23,749 nt of DNA from an uncultured Enterobacter sp. GTDB lineage: Bacteria; Pseudomonadota; Gammaproteobacteria; Enterobacterales; Enterobacteriaceae. Under the pieces are notes generated by a model that saw only the letters and a list, made by a program, of their open reading frames with translations, did no database searches and had not been told where the DNA came from. Position 1 is the stretch's first letter. The number at the start of each line of letters is the position of its first letter. The stretch covers positions 1-23,749 of the forward strand of contig CAMKZP010000010.1 in assembly GCA_946477805.1 (NCBI GenBank). The letters run 5' to 3'. Positions 7,515 through 15,260 of the stretch are shown here, piece after piece. A program made the position numbers and the translations under genes.

Positions 7515-7580
7515 ACCGTAGGGCAATCGCGTCCAATCTGATACACTTCACCAACATTTGACTGATTAGCAGGCTCTGAA

Positions 7581-8336
7581 ATGGTTGACGATTCACAAGA
7601 CACAACGCACTTTGGCTTTCAGACCGTTGCCAAAGCGCAGAAAGCTGACATGGTGGCCCACGTATTTCATTCCGTGGCGGCGAAGTACGATGTGATGAAT
7701 GACCTGATGTCATTCGGCATTCATCGCTTGTGGAAACGCTTCACTATCGACTGCAGCGGCGTCCGTCGTGGACAAACGGTGCTGGATTTAGCGGGCGGTA
7801 CGGGCGACCTGACGGCGAAATTCTCCCGTCTGGTGGGCGAAACCGGGCGCGTTGTGCTGGCAGACATTAACGACTCCATGCTGAAAATGGGGCGCGAAAA
7901 ACTGCGTAACATCGGCGTTGTGGGTAACGTGGAATATGTGCAGGCCAACGCCGAAGCGCTGCCGTTCCCGGACAATACCTTTGACTGCATCACGATTTCG
8001 TTTGGCCTGCGTAACGTTACCGATAAAGACAAAGCGCTGCGCTCCATGTACCGCGTGCTGAAGCCGGGCGGACGCCTGCTGGTGCTTGAGTTCTCTAAGC
8101 CGATTATCGAGCCGCTGAGCAAAGCCTACGATGCCTATTCTTTCCACGTTTTGCCGCGTATTGGTGAATTAGTGGCAAACGATGCAGAGAGTTACCGCTA
8201 CCTGGCGGAATCCATCCGTATGCACCCGGATCAGGACACCCTGAAAGCCATGATGCAGGATGCAGGCCTTGAGAATGTGGAATACTTCAACATGACGGCG
8301 GGTGTCGTCGCGCTGCATCGCGGTTACAAGTTCTGA
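7581..8336 (+). CDS. ubiE: UbiE, C-methyltransferase for ubiquinone and menaquinone
   Basis: UbiE uses S-adenosylmethionine to methylate the 2-polyprenyl-6-methoxybenzoquinol ring for ubiquinone and demethylmenaquinol for menaquinone. The 251 residues equal the E. coli length and the sequence is nearly identical to what I recall. The class I methyltransferase motifs are in order: VLDLAGGTGD (67-76), the acidic end of strand 2 at Asp95 (LADIND), NAEALPFPDNTFD (123-135) and VLKPGGRLLVLEF. The ribosome site before ATG 7581 is poor (AGCAGG). It is the first gene of ubiE-ubiJ-ubiB: ubiJ starts 13 nt after its TGA, so the three are probably one operon. Confidence 0.98.
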   Translation: MVDDSQDTTHFGFQTVAKAQKADMVAHVFHSVAAKYDVMNDLMSFGIHRLWKRFTIDCSGVRRGQTVLDLAGGTGDLTAKFSRLVGETGRVVLADINDSMLKMGREKLRNIGVVGNVEYVQANAEALPFPDNTFDCITISFGLRNVTDKDKALRSMYRVLKPGGRLLVLEFSKPIIEPLSKAYDAYSFHVLPRIGELVANDAESYRYLAESIRMHPDQDTLKAMMQDAGLENVEYFNMTAGVVALHRGYKF

Positions 8337-8349
8337 GTGGAGGTGTCAC

Positions 8350-8955
8350 GTGCCCTTTAAGCCCTTAGTCACCGCAGGCATTGAGAATGTACTGAATGCC
8401 TTTCTGTATCGCGCGCCTGCGCTGAAGGCTGCGCGCCAGCGGCTCAACGGAAAAGTACTGCGTATTGTTTTAAAAGAGTTCTCGACGCCGCTTGTGCTGG
8501 TCTTTAGCGAACGCCAGCTCGACGTGCTGGGTGAATGGGAAGGCGAGGCTGACTGTTCGGTCATTACGCACATGAGCGTGCTGCCGAAGCTGCGGGACCG
8601 CCAGCAGTTGACGGCGCTTATCCGCAGCGGTGAGCTGGAAGTGGAAGGGGACATCCAGGTTGTGCAGAACTTTGTTGCGCTCAGCGATTTAGCCGAGTTC
8701 GACCCTGCAGAGCTGCTTGCGCCCTTTATCGGCGATATTGCCGCAGAAGGGATAGGTAAGGCCATTCATGGCGGAACGGCGTTTCTGCGTAAAAGCTTCC
8801 AGCGACAGCAGCGCTACGCTGCAGAAGTGATGACCGAAGAGTGGCGTATGGCGCCCGGTCCGCTGGAAGTGGCGTGGTTTGCGGAAGAGACCGCTGCTGT
8901 TGAACGTGCTGTTGATGCACTTTCTAAACGGCTGGAAAAACTGGAGGGCAAATGA
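8350..8955 (+). CDS. ubiJ: UbiJ, lipid-binding accessory factor of the Ubi complex
   Basis: UbiJ (formerly YigP) is an SCP2-type lipid-binding protein that with UbiK helps the soluble ubiquinone synthesis complex handle its hydrophobic intermediates. I chose GTG 8350: it has GGAGGT (8339-8344) 5 nt upstream and gives 201 residues, the E. coli length. The frame stays open upstream to ATG 8302, but that start lies inside ubiE and has no ribosome site. The SCP2 domain covers roughly residues 15-115, and the C-terminus (from about 160) is a charged helix ending in ALSKRLEKLEGK. The stop overlaps the ubiB start (ATGA), so translation is coupled. Confidence 0.95.
   Translation: MPFKPLVTAGIENVLNAFLYRAPALKAARQRLNGKVLRIVLKEFSTPLVLVFSERQLDVLGEWEGEADCSVITHMSVLPKLRDRQQLTALIRSGELEVEGDIQVVQNFVALSDLAEFDPAELLAPFIGDIAAEGIGKAIHGGTAFLRKSFQRQQRYAAEVMTEEWRMAPGPLEVAWFAEETAAVERAVDALSKRLEKLEGK
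8704..8955 (+). ncRNA. Possible EsrE small RNA within 3' end of ubiJ
   Basis: In E. coli a roughly 250-nt RNA called EsrE was reported from the 3' part of ubiJ (yigP) and linked to aerobic growth on succinate. The same region is conserved here, but I see no clear promoter for it, and later work attributed at least part of the effect to the UbiJ C-terminus. The bounds are approximate, based only on homology and the reported length. Confidence 0.22.
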
Positions 8956-10592
8956 CGCCTGGTGAAATTCGGCGCCTCTACTTCATCGTTCGCACCTTTT
9001 TGAGCTACGGGCTCGATGAGCTTATCCCCAGAATGCGCATCACGCTGCCGCTGCGAATCTGGCGACGCACGCTTTTCTGGATGCCAAATCGCCATAAAGA
9101 CCAGGTCTTAGGCGAGCGCCTGCGTCTTGCGCTGCAGGAGCTGGGCCCGGTGTGGATCAAATTTGGGCAGATGCTCTCTACCCGCCGCGATCTCTTCCCA
9201 CCGCAAATTGCCGATGAGCTGGCGATGCTGCAGGACCGCGTTGCGCCATTCGACGGCGAAAGAGCGAAGAGGCAGATTGAAGAGGCGATGGGCAATATTC
9301 CCGTTGAAACCTGGTTTGATGATTTCGACATTCAGCCTCTGGCATCGGCCTCCATTGCCCAGGTGCACACGGCGCGGCTGAAAGAAAACGGCAAAGAGGT
9401 GGTTATCAAGGTCATTCGCCCGGATATCCTGCCGATCATCAAAGCGGACATGAAGCTGATTTATCGCCTCGCTCGCTGGGTGCCGCGTCTGCTGCCTGAT
9501 GGCCGTCGCCTGCGCCCGATGGAAGTGGTGCGCGAGTACGAGAAAACCCTGATTGACGAGCTGAACCTGCTGCGGGAATCGGCAAACGCTATCCAGCTGC
9601 GCCGTAACTTTGAAGACAGCCCGATGCTCTACGTACCAGAGGTCTACTCTGACTACTGTAGCCAGAACATGATGGTGATGGAGCGTATCTACGGCATCCC
9701 GGTATCGGACGTGGTGGCGCTGGAAAAGCAGGGCACCAACATGAAGCTGCTGGCCGAGCGCGGCGTGCAGGTCTTCTTTACGCAGGTGTTCCGCGACAGC
9801 TTTTTCCATGCGGATATGCACCCGGGTAATATTTTTGTCAGCTACGAACATCCAGAAGATCCACAGTACATTGGTATCGACTGCGGGATTGTGGGCTCGC
9901 TGAATAAAGAAGATAAGCGCTACCTCGCAGAAAACTTCATCGCCTTCTTTAACCGCGATTACCGGAAGGTGGCCGAGCTGCACGTCGATTCCGGCTGGGT
10001 TCCGGCGGATACCAACGTGGAGGAGTTTGAGTTCGCTATCCGTACCGTTTGTGAACCTATTTTCGAAAAACCCCTGTCCGAGATCTCTTTTGGTCACGTT
10101 TTGTTGAACCTGTTCAATACGGCACGTCGCTTCAATATGGAAGTGCAGCCGCAATTAGTTTTACTCCAGAAAACATTACTTTACGTTGAGGGCGTAGGCC
10201 GTCAGCTCTATCCTCAGTTAGACTTATGGAAAACAGCGAAACCTTTCCTTGAGTCCTGGATTAAAGATCAGGTTGGTATTCCAGCGCTGGTACGCTCTCT
10301 TAAAGAGAAAGCGCCTTTCTGGATTGAAAAAATGCCTGAAATTCCTGAACTGGTTTACGACAGTTTGCGTCAGAGCAAGAACCTTCAGCACAGCATGGAT
10401 AAAATCGCCCGCGAGCTGCAAACCACGCGCGCGCGTCAGGGACAGTCACGTTATCTCTTTGGGATAGGTGCGACGCTGCTACTGAGCGGTACGCTGCTGC
10501 TGATCAATCGGCCGGACTGGGAGTTGATGCCTGCCTGGCTGATGGCTGGCGGGGCTGTGGTCTGGCTCGTTGGCTGGAGAAAAACGCGCTGA
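8952..10592 (+). CDS. ubiB: UbiB, atypical kinase-like ATPase for ubiquinone synthesis
   Basis: UbiB belongs to the ABC1/ADCK/UbiB family of protein-kinase-like ATPases needed for ubiquinone synthesis, probably by moving lipid precursors out of the membrane. The 546 residues equal the E. coli length. Family marks are present: the KxGQ motif (Lys70-Gln73, KFGQMLSTR), the Ala-rich loop replacing the Gly-rich loop (ASASIAQVH, 131-139), Lys153 in VIKVIRP, the catalytic-loop equivalent HADMHPGN (286-293), and Asp310 in DCG in place of DFG. Two hydrophobic C-terminal segments (about 500-545) anchor it in the inner membrane. The ATG overlaps the ubiJ stop by 4 nt. A promoter for tatA follows. Confidence 0.98.
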   Translation: MTPGEIRRLYFIVRTFLSYGLDELIPRMRITLPLRIWRRTLFWMPNRHKDQVLGERLRLALQELGPVWIKFGQMLSTRRDLFPPQIADELAMLQDRVAPFDGERAKRQIEEAMGNIPVETWFDDFDIQPLASASIAQVHTARLKENGKEVVIKVIRPDILPIIKADMKLIYRLARWVPRLLPDGRRLRPMEVVREYEKTLIDELNLLRESANAIQLRRNFEDSPMLYVPEVYSDYCSQNMMVMERIYGIPVSDVVALEKQGTNMKLLAERGVQVFFTQVFRDSFFHADMHPGNIFVSYEHPEDPQYIGIDCGIVGSLNKEDKRYLAENFIAFFNRDYRKVAELHVDSGWVPADTNVEEFEFAIRTVCEPIFEKPLSEISFGHVLLNLFNTARRFNMEVQPQLVLLQKTLLYVEGVGRQLYPQLDLWKTAKPFLESWIKDQVGIPALVRSLKEKAPFWIEKMPEIPELVYDSLRQSKNLQHSMDKIARELQTTRARQGQSRYLFGIGATLLLSGTLLLINRPDWELMPAWLMAGGAVVWLVGWRKTR

Positions 10593-10622
10593 TTTTGCGT
10601 CGCTATCACCGGGTTGCATACG

Positions 10623-10628
10623 TATAAT
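10623..10628 (+). promoter_or_regulatory. tatA promoter -10 box
   Basis: A perfect TATAAT lies 40 bp before the tatA ATG, in the 76-bp ubiB-tatA gap. No good -35 box is found at 16-18 bp spacing; TTGCGT (10595-10600) is 22 bp away. The tat operon of E. coli has its own constitutive promoter at this place, with some read-through from ubiB. Confidence 0.55.
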
Positions 10629-10668
10629 GCGACCTGACTAATTAATCATCTATCACTGAGGATTTTGT

Positions 10669-10923
10669 ATGGGTGGTATCAGTATCTGGCAACTGTTGAT
10701 CATTGCCGTCATTGTCGTACTGCTGTTCGGTACGAAGAAGCTCGGTTCTATCGGTTCCGACCTTGGTGCATCTATCAAAGGCTTTAAGAAAGCCATGGGT
10801 GATGATGAAAATAAGCAGGATAAAACCGGCCAGGACGCTGACTTTACTGCTAAATCCATCGCTGACAAGCAAGATGACGCCAAAAAGGAAGACGCTAAAC
10901 GCCACGATAAAGAGCAGGTGTAA
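10669..10923 (+). CDS. tatA: TatA, twin-arginine translocase pore subunit
   Basis: TatA polymerises around the TatBC receptor to pass folded twin-arginine proteins across the inner membrane. Residues 2-20 form the membrane helix (ISIWQLLIIAVIVVLLF), followed by the conserved Phe20-Gly21 hinge, an amphipathic helix (about 22-42) and a highly charged cytoplasmic tail. At 84 residues it is five shorter than the 89 of E. coli; the gap is in the Lys/Asp/Glu-rich tail, which tolerates length change. GAGGA (10658-10662) lies 6 nt before the ATG. It is the first gene of tatABC, and tatB starts 3 nt after its stop. Confidence 0.97.
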   Translation: MGGISIWQLLIIAVIVVLLFGTKKLGSIGSDLGASIKGFKKAMGDDENKQDKTGQDADFTAKSIADKQDDAKKEDAKRHDKEQV

Positions 10924-10926
10924 TTC

Positions 10927-11469
10927 GTGTTCGACATAGGTTTTGGTGAGCTGCTGCTGGTCTTTGTGATTGGCCTGATTGTGCTGGGGCCGCAGCGTTT
11001 ACCTGTTGCGGTTAAAACCGTTGCGGGCTGGGTGCGGGCGCTTCGCTCTCTGGCAACCACCGTACAAAACGAACTGGCGCAGGAGCTGAAGCTTCAGGAA
11101 TTCCAGGACAGCCTGAAAAAGGTTGAGAAGGCGAGTATGGAAAACCTGACGCCGGAGCTGAAGGCGTCTATGGATGAACTGCGCGAAGCGGCGGAATCCA
11201 TGAAGCGTTCCTACAGCGTCAACGATCCTGAAAAGGCCAGTGATGAAGCTCACACCATCCATAACCCGGTGGTGAAAGGCAGCGAGGCGCAGCGCGAAGG
11301 CGTTACGCCTTCCAGCGCCGAGCATCAGGCCGACGCGCCAGAACAGACGCCGCAGGAATCCGAAGTGAAAAAGCAGGTGCCGTTAGAAGAGCCGGTGGTA
11401 AAAGCGGCTGAAGCAAAATCCGCCGCGCCTGTTTCCGAATCATCCCCCTCGTCGAGTGATAAAGCGTAA
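10927..11469 (+). CDS. tatB: TatB, twin-arginine translocase receptor subunit
   Basis: TatB forms the substrate receptor with TatC. It starts with GTG 10927, read as Met in MFDIGFGELLLVF. The membrane helix covers residues 2-20 and keeps Glu8 and the Gly21-Pro22 hinge, followed by amphipathic and charged helices to about 110. The tail (about 115-180) is rich in Pro, Glu, Ala and Ser and ends in SPSSSDKA. The 180 residues exceed the 171 of E. coli, the extra length being in this low-complexity tail. The start is only 3 nt after tatA, so translation probably depends on tatA ribosomes. tatC follows 2 nt after its TAA. Confidence 0.97.
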   Translation: MFDIGFGELLLVFVIGLIVLGPQRLPVAVKTVAGWVRALRSLATTVQNELAQELKLQEFQDSLKKVEKASMENLTPELKASMDELREAAESMKRSYSVNDPEKASDEAHTIHNPVVKGSEAQREGVTPSSAEHQADAPEQTPQESEVKKQVPLEEPVVKAAEAKSAAPVSESSPSSSDKA

Positions 11470-11471
11470 AC

Positions 11472-12242
11472 ATGGCAGTAGATGATACTCAACCGCTCAT
11501 TACGCACCTCATTGAGCTGCGTAAGCGCCTGTTAAACTGCATCATTGCAGTTTTCCTCATATTCCTGTGCCTGGTCTATTTCGCCAACGATATCTACCAG
11601 GTGGTCTCTGCGCCGCTGATTAAACAGATGCCGTTGGGCGCAACGATGATCGCAACGGATGTGGCCTCACCGTTTTTCACCCCCATCAAGCTGACGTTTT
11701 GGGTGTCGTTGATTGCCTCTGCGCCGGTGATTCTGTATCAGGTCTGGGCTTTTGTTGCGCCAGCGCTGTACAAGCATGAACGCAAACTGGTGATCCCGCT
11801 GCTGGTCTCCAGCTCTTTGCTGTTCTATATCGGTATGGCGTTCGCCTATTTCGTTGTCTTCCCGCTGGCCTTTGGCTTCCTGACGCACACCGCGCCGGAA
11901 GGGGTACAGGTATCGACAGATATCGCCAGCTATCTCAGCTTCGTCATGGCGCTGTTCATGGCGTTTGGTGTGGCGTTCGAGGTCCCGGTGGCGATCGTCC
12001 TGCTGTGCTGGATGGGCGTGACCACGCCTGACGATCTTCGCAAGAAGCGCCCGTATATTCTGGTCGGCGCGTTTGTGGTGGGCATGCTGCTGACGCCGCC
12101 GGACGTCTTCTCGCAAACCCTGCTGGCGATACCGATGTACTGTCTGTTCGAAGTCGGCGTGTTCTTCTCGCGCTTCTATGTGGGCAAACGACGTCCGCAG
12201 GAAGATGAAGACGACGGGGCTGAAAAGACCACCGAAGAGTAA
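11472..12242 (+). CDS. tatC: TatC, twin-arginine signal peptide receptor
   Basis: TatC is the six-helix inner-membrane protein that recognises the twin-arginine signal motif. The 256 residues are close to the 258 of E. coli. The N-terminal cytoplasmic segment THLIELRKRL is present, and so are Phe94 and Glu103, two residues of the first cytoplasmic loop that contact the signal peptide. The family segment YILVGAFVVGMLLTPPDVFSQ has been split here for length: the conserved YILVGAFVVGMLLTPPD stretch precedes the last two helices. The C-terminus is short and acidic. No strong ribosome site is visible 2 nt after tatB, so coupling is likely. A stem-loop separates it from tatD. Confidence 0.97.
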   Translation: MAVDDTQPLITHLIELRKRLLNCIIAVFLIFLCLVYFANDIYQVVSAPLIKQMPLGATMIATDVASPFFTPIKLTFWVSLIASAPVILYQVWAFVAPALYKHERKLVIPLLVSSSLLFYIGMAFAYFVVFPLAFGFLTHTAPEGVQVSTDIASYLSFVMALFMAFGVAFEVPVAIVLLCWMGVTTPDDLRKKRPYILVGAFVVGMLLTPPDVFSQTLLAIPMYCLFEVGVFFSRFYVGKRRPQEDEDDGAEKTTEE

Positions 12243-12245
12243 AAC

Positions 12246-12267
12246 CAGCCGCCCGTCAGGGCGGTTG
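12246..12267 (+). terminator. Intergenic stem-loop between tatC and tatD
   Basis: CCGCCC (12249-12254) pairs with GGGCGG (12259-12264) around loop GTCA, and three more pairs (one G-U) extend the stem to 9 bp. Only short T pairs follow, so it is a weak terminator at most. It could reduce tatD expression relative to tatABC or mark an mRNA processing point. This is inference from structure. Confidence 0.45.
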
Positions 12268-12283
12268 TTCTATGGGGATCCGC

Positions 12284-13066
12284 ATGTTTGATATCGGGCT
12301 TAATCTGACAAGCTCGCAGTTTGCTAAAGATCGCGATGAGGTCGTCGCGCGCGCCTTTGCTGCCGGGGTAAAGGGGTTGTTGCTGACCGGAACCAACCAG
12401 CACGAGAGCGAACAGGCGCAGCTGCTGGCGCAGCGCTATGACCGCTGCTGGTCGACGGCAGGTGTCCACCCGCATGACAGCAGCCAGTGGACCCAGGAGA
12501 GCGCTGAGGTGTTGCACCGTCTGGCGAAAACGCCTGAGGTGGTGGCTATCGGCGAGTGTGGCCTCGATTTCAACCGCAACTTTTCCACGCCTGAAGAGCA
12601 GGAAAAAGCCTTTACCGCGCAGCTCGCGATTGCGGCTGAACTCGGGATGCCGGTGTTTATGCATTGCCGCGACGCGCACGCGCGTTTTCTCACTCTGCTG
12701 GAACCCTGGCTGGATAAACTGCCCGGCGCCGTGCTGCACTGCTTTACCGGTTCGCGTGAGGACGCGCTGGATTGCCTGAACCGCGGAATGTATCTGGGCA
12801 TTACCGGCTGGGTTTGTGATGAACGCCGCGGGCTGGAGCTGCGCGAGCTGCTGCCGGCAATCCCGGCTGAGCGGTTGCTGGTTGAAACCGATGCGCCTTA
12901 TCTGCTGCCGCGCGATATGAAGCCTAAGCCAGCATCACGGCGTAACGAACCTGCGTATCTGGGACACATCGTTGAGAGGGTGGCGCACTGGCGCGGAGAA
13001 GATCCGCACTGGCTGGCCGCGCAAACGGATGACAACGTGCGCCGCCTGTTTGGCGTCGAGTTTTAG
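12284..13066 (+). CDS. tatD: TatD, metal-dependent DNase
   Basis: TatD is a cytoplasmic TIM-barrel nuclease with 3'-5' exonuclease activity linked to DNA repair; it is cotranscribed with tatABC but is not needed for export. I chose ATG 12284 because GGGG (12274-12277) lies 6 nt upstream and it gives 260 residues, the E. coli length; ATG 12272 has no ribosome site. Likely metal ligands are Glu91 (GECGLDF), His127 (FMHCRD), His152 (LHCFTG) and Asp203 (ETDAPYL). As in E. coli TatD, the N-terminus is MFDIGLNL, lacking the HxH seen in the paralogs YcfH and YjjV. The stop overlaps the rfaH stop on the other strand. Confidence 0.95.
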   Translation: MFDIGLNLTSSQFAKDRDEVVARAFAAGVKGLLLTGTNQHESEQAQLLAQRYDRCWSTAGVHPHDSSQWTQESAEVLHRLAKTPEVVAIGECGLDFNRNFSTPEEQEKAFTAQLAIAAELGMPVFMHCRDAHARFLTLLEPWLDKLPGAVLHCFTGSREDALDCLNRGMYLGITGWVCDERRGLELRELLPAIPAERLLVETDAPYLLPRDMKPKPASRRNEPAYLGHIVERVAHWRGEDPHWLAAQTDDNVRRLFGVEF

Positions 13067-13554
13067 AGTTTGCGGAAGTCGGTGTTTTTTACGCTCTGCA
13101 ACACCTGTTTGTTTAACAGGTTTAGCAGCAGCATAGAGCGTGCTTCGCCGTCAGGTTCAGAGAAAATGGCCTGCAGGCCTTCAAAAGCCCCTTCCGTGAT
13201 CACCACGCTATCGCCCGAGTAGGGGGTTTCCGGGTCAGTGATCCCTTCGGGCTGCTGATAAATCGAAAGCTGATGAATGACGGTCGACGGCACCGTTGCC
13301 GGGCGGGTACCAAAACGCACAAAATGGCTGACGCCGCGGGTGGCGCTGATGGTGGTGGTGTGGATCACTTCCGGGTCGAATTCGACGAACAGGTAGTTAG
13401 GGAAGAGAGGCTCGCTGACGGTCGTACGTTTCCCGCGCTGCATTTTTTCAAGCGTAATCACCGGCGTCAGGCAATTCACCGACTGACGTTCAAGATGTTC
13501 CTGCGCGCGCTGAAGCTGCCCGCGTTTGCAATACAGTAAATACCAGGCCTGCAT
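13063..13554 (-). CDS. rfaH: RfaH, transcription antiterminator and translation activator
   Basis: RfaH is a NusG paralog that joins RNA polymerase at ops sites in long operons for LPS core, capsule, F pili and toxins, blocks Rho, and recruits the ribosome. I chose the ATG at 13554-13552 (MQAWYLLYCKRG), giving 163 residues against 162 in E. coli; a longer frame to 13593 has no support. The N-terminal NGN domain covers about 1-100 (GQLQRAQEHLERQ, PLFPNYLFVEF). After a linker comes the C-terminal KOW domain, the fold-switching one, from about 115 (VVITEGAFEGLQAIF). Its stop shares 4 bp (TTAG) with that of tatD. It diverges from ubiD. No ops target element was seen in this window. Confidence 0.97.
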   Translation of the reverse strand: MQAWYLLYCKRGQLQRAQEHLERQSVNCLTPVITLEKMQRGKRTTVSEPLFPNYLFVEFDPEVIHTTTISATRGVSHFVRFGTRPATVPSTVIHQLSIYQQPEGITDPETPYSGDSVVITEGAFEGLQAIFSEPDGEARSMLLLNLLNKQVLQSVKNTDFRKL

Positions 13555-13617
13555 AATCACTCTTTCCCTTTTTTCCGGGCGCAAGCATATCAAAACCCTG
13601 GCGGGATCGCTAAGGTG

Positions 13618-13625
13618 ATTATAAT
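13618..13625. promoter_or_regulatory. ATTATAAT palindrome, probable rfaH -10 box
   Basis: The palindrome contains TATAAT on both strands. On the minus strand it is 63 bp before the rfaH ATG and is the best -10 candidate there. On the plus strand it could serve ubiD from 105 bp upstream. No convincing -35 box is present for either direction. Confidence 0.45.
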
Positions 13626-13698
13626 GGCTGAAAAGGGAGTAAGTCGCGGAAGTTCACGCTAATTTAACAAAATTACAGCATCACGCAGTCTTACGCCG

Positions 13699-13704
13699 TA
13701 TAAT
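13699..13704 (+). promoter_or_regulatory. ubiD promoter -10 box
   Basis: A perfect TATAAT lies 21 bp before the ubiD ATG. A TTACAG (13673-13678) is 20 bp upstream, longer than the best spacing. If used, the mRNA leader would be only about 14 nt. Confidence 0.5.
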
Positions 13705-13724
13705 GAAGCGCTTACAGAGAGGCC

Positions 13725-15230
13725 ATGATTAACTGCATGAAATACCACGATCTACGCGACTTCCTGGCGCTGCTGGAAAAGCAGGGCGAACTCAAACGCA
13801 TTACACAATCTGTTGATCCTTATCTGGAAATGACAGAAATCGCTGACCGCACCCTGCGTGCCGGTGGCCCCGCGCTGCTGTTTGAAAACCCAAAAGGCTA
13901 TTCCATGCCGGTGCTCTGCAACCTGTTCGGCACGCCGCGTCGTGTTGCCTTGGGCATGGGGCAAGAAGACGTCACGGCATTGCGCGAAGTGGGCAAACTG
14001 CTGGCCTTTCTGAAAGAGCCGGAGCCACCGAAAGGCTTCCGCGATCTCTTCGACAAGCTGCCGCAGTTTAAGCAGGTGTTGAACATGCCAACCAAACGCC
14101 TGCGCGGTGCGCCGTGCCAGCAGAAAGTGCTGGAAGGCGATGCGGTTGATCTGACTAAAATCCCGATCATGCAGTGCTGGCCTGACGATGCCGCGCCCCT
14201 CATTACCTGGGGTCTGACCGTGACGCGCGGTCCGCACAAAGAGCGCCAAAATCTGGGGATTTACCGCCAACAGCTGATTGGTAAAAATAAGCTCATCATG
14301 CGCTGGCTGTCCCACCGCGGCGGCGCGCTTGATTTCCAGGAGTGGTGTGCGGAACATCCGGGGGAGCGTTTCCCGGTTTCTGTCGCGCTGGGCGCTGACC
14401 CTGCCACCATTCTCGGCGCGGTCACGCCCGTGCCTGATACGCTGTCGGAATATGCGTTTGCAGGGCTGCTGCGCGGCACCAAAACGGAAGTGGTGAAATG
14501 TGTTTCCAATGATCTGGAAGTGCCGGCCAGCGCCGAGATTGTCCTCGAAGGCTATATCGAACAGGGTGAGCTGGCACCGGAAGGGCCGTACGGCGACCAC
14601 ACGGGTTATTACAACGAAGTGGATAACTTCCCGGTGTTTACCGTAACGCACATCACCCAGCGTGAAGATGCGATCTATCACTCCACCTATACCGGCCGTC
14701 CACCGGACGAACCGGCGGTGCTGGGCGTGGCATTGAACGAAGTCTTCGTGCCGATCCTGCAAAAGCAGTTTCCGGAAATTGTTGATTTTTATCTGCCGCC
14801 GGAAGGGTGTTCGTATCGCCTGGCGGTCGTGACGATGAAGAAGCAGTATGCGGGTCACGCCAAACGCGTGATGATGGGCGTATGGTCATTCCTGCGCCAG
14901 TTTATGTATACCAAGTTTGTTATCGTCTGCGATGATGACGTTAACGCCCGCGACTGGAATGACGTTATCTGGGCCATTACTACGCGTATGGACCCGGCGC
15001 GTGATACGGTGTTAGTGGAAAACACGCCGATTGATTACCTGGATTTTGCCTCGCCGGTTTCCGGCCTTGGCTCAAAAATGGGACTGGATGCCACAAATAA
15101 ATGGCCTGGCGAAACCGACCGTGAATGGGGTCGCCCGATCAAAAAAGATCCTGCCGTGACCGCGCGAATTGACGCGATCTGGGACGAACTGGCCATAATG
15201 AGTAACGGTAAACCTGAATCTGACCGTTAA
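13725..15230 (+). CDS. ubiD: UbiD, 4-hydroxy-3-polyprenylbenzoate decarboxylase
   Basis: UbiD removes the ring carboxyl of 4-hydroxy-3-octaprenylbenzoate in ubiquinone synthesis, using prenylated FMN made by UbiX (not in this window). The 501 residues compare with 497 in E. coli. Family segments are clear: RAGGPALLFENPKGY, NLGIYRQQLI, the APEGPYGDHTGYY loop with the active-site Glu, and VLGVALNEVF. ATG 13725 corresponds to the E. coli start, three residues before MKYHDL, and follows AGAGAGG, though closely; ATG 13737 is an alternative that shortens the protein by four residues. The extra length is at the C-terminus (MSNGKPESDR). fre follows after 30 bp. Confidence 0.97.
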   Translation: MINCMKYHDLRDFLALLEKQGELKRITQSVDPYLEMTEIADRTLRAGGPALLFENPKGYSMPVLCNLFGTPRRVALGMGQEDVTALREVGKLLAFLKEPEPPKGFRDLFDKLPQFKQVLNMPTKRLRGAPCQQKVLEGDAVDLTKIPIMQCWPDDAAPLITWGLTVTRGPHKERQNLGIYRQQLIGKNKLIMRWLSHRGGALDFQEWCAEHPGERFPVSVALGADPATILGAVTPVPDTLSEYAFAGLLRGTKTEVVKCVSNDLEVPASAEIVLEGYIEQGELAPEGPYGDHTGYYNEVDNFPVFTVTHITQREDAIYHSTYTGRPPDEPAVLGVALNEVFVPILQKQFPEIVDFYLPPEGCSYRLAVVTMKKQYAGHAKRVMMGVWSFLRQFMYTKFVIVCDDDVNARDWNDVIWAITTRMDPARDTVLVENTPIDYLDFASPVSGLGSKMGLDATNKWPGETDREWGRPIKKDPAVTARIDAIWDELAIMSNGKPESDR

Positions 15231-15260
15231 GCCCAATAGACTTCCCGACAGAGAGAGCGA

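Noticed and set aside
9108..10154. Minus-strand open frame of 348 codons inside ubiB
   Set aside because: Shadow of ubiB, with low-complexity His/Gln/Arg composition and no ribosome site or recognisable motif.
13752..14858. Minus-strand open frame of 368 codons inside ubiD
   Set aside because: Antisense shadow with the same skewed composition; ubiD on the plus strand is a clear full-length family member.
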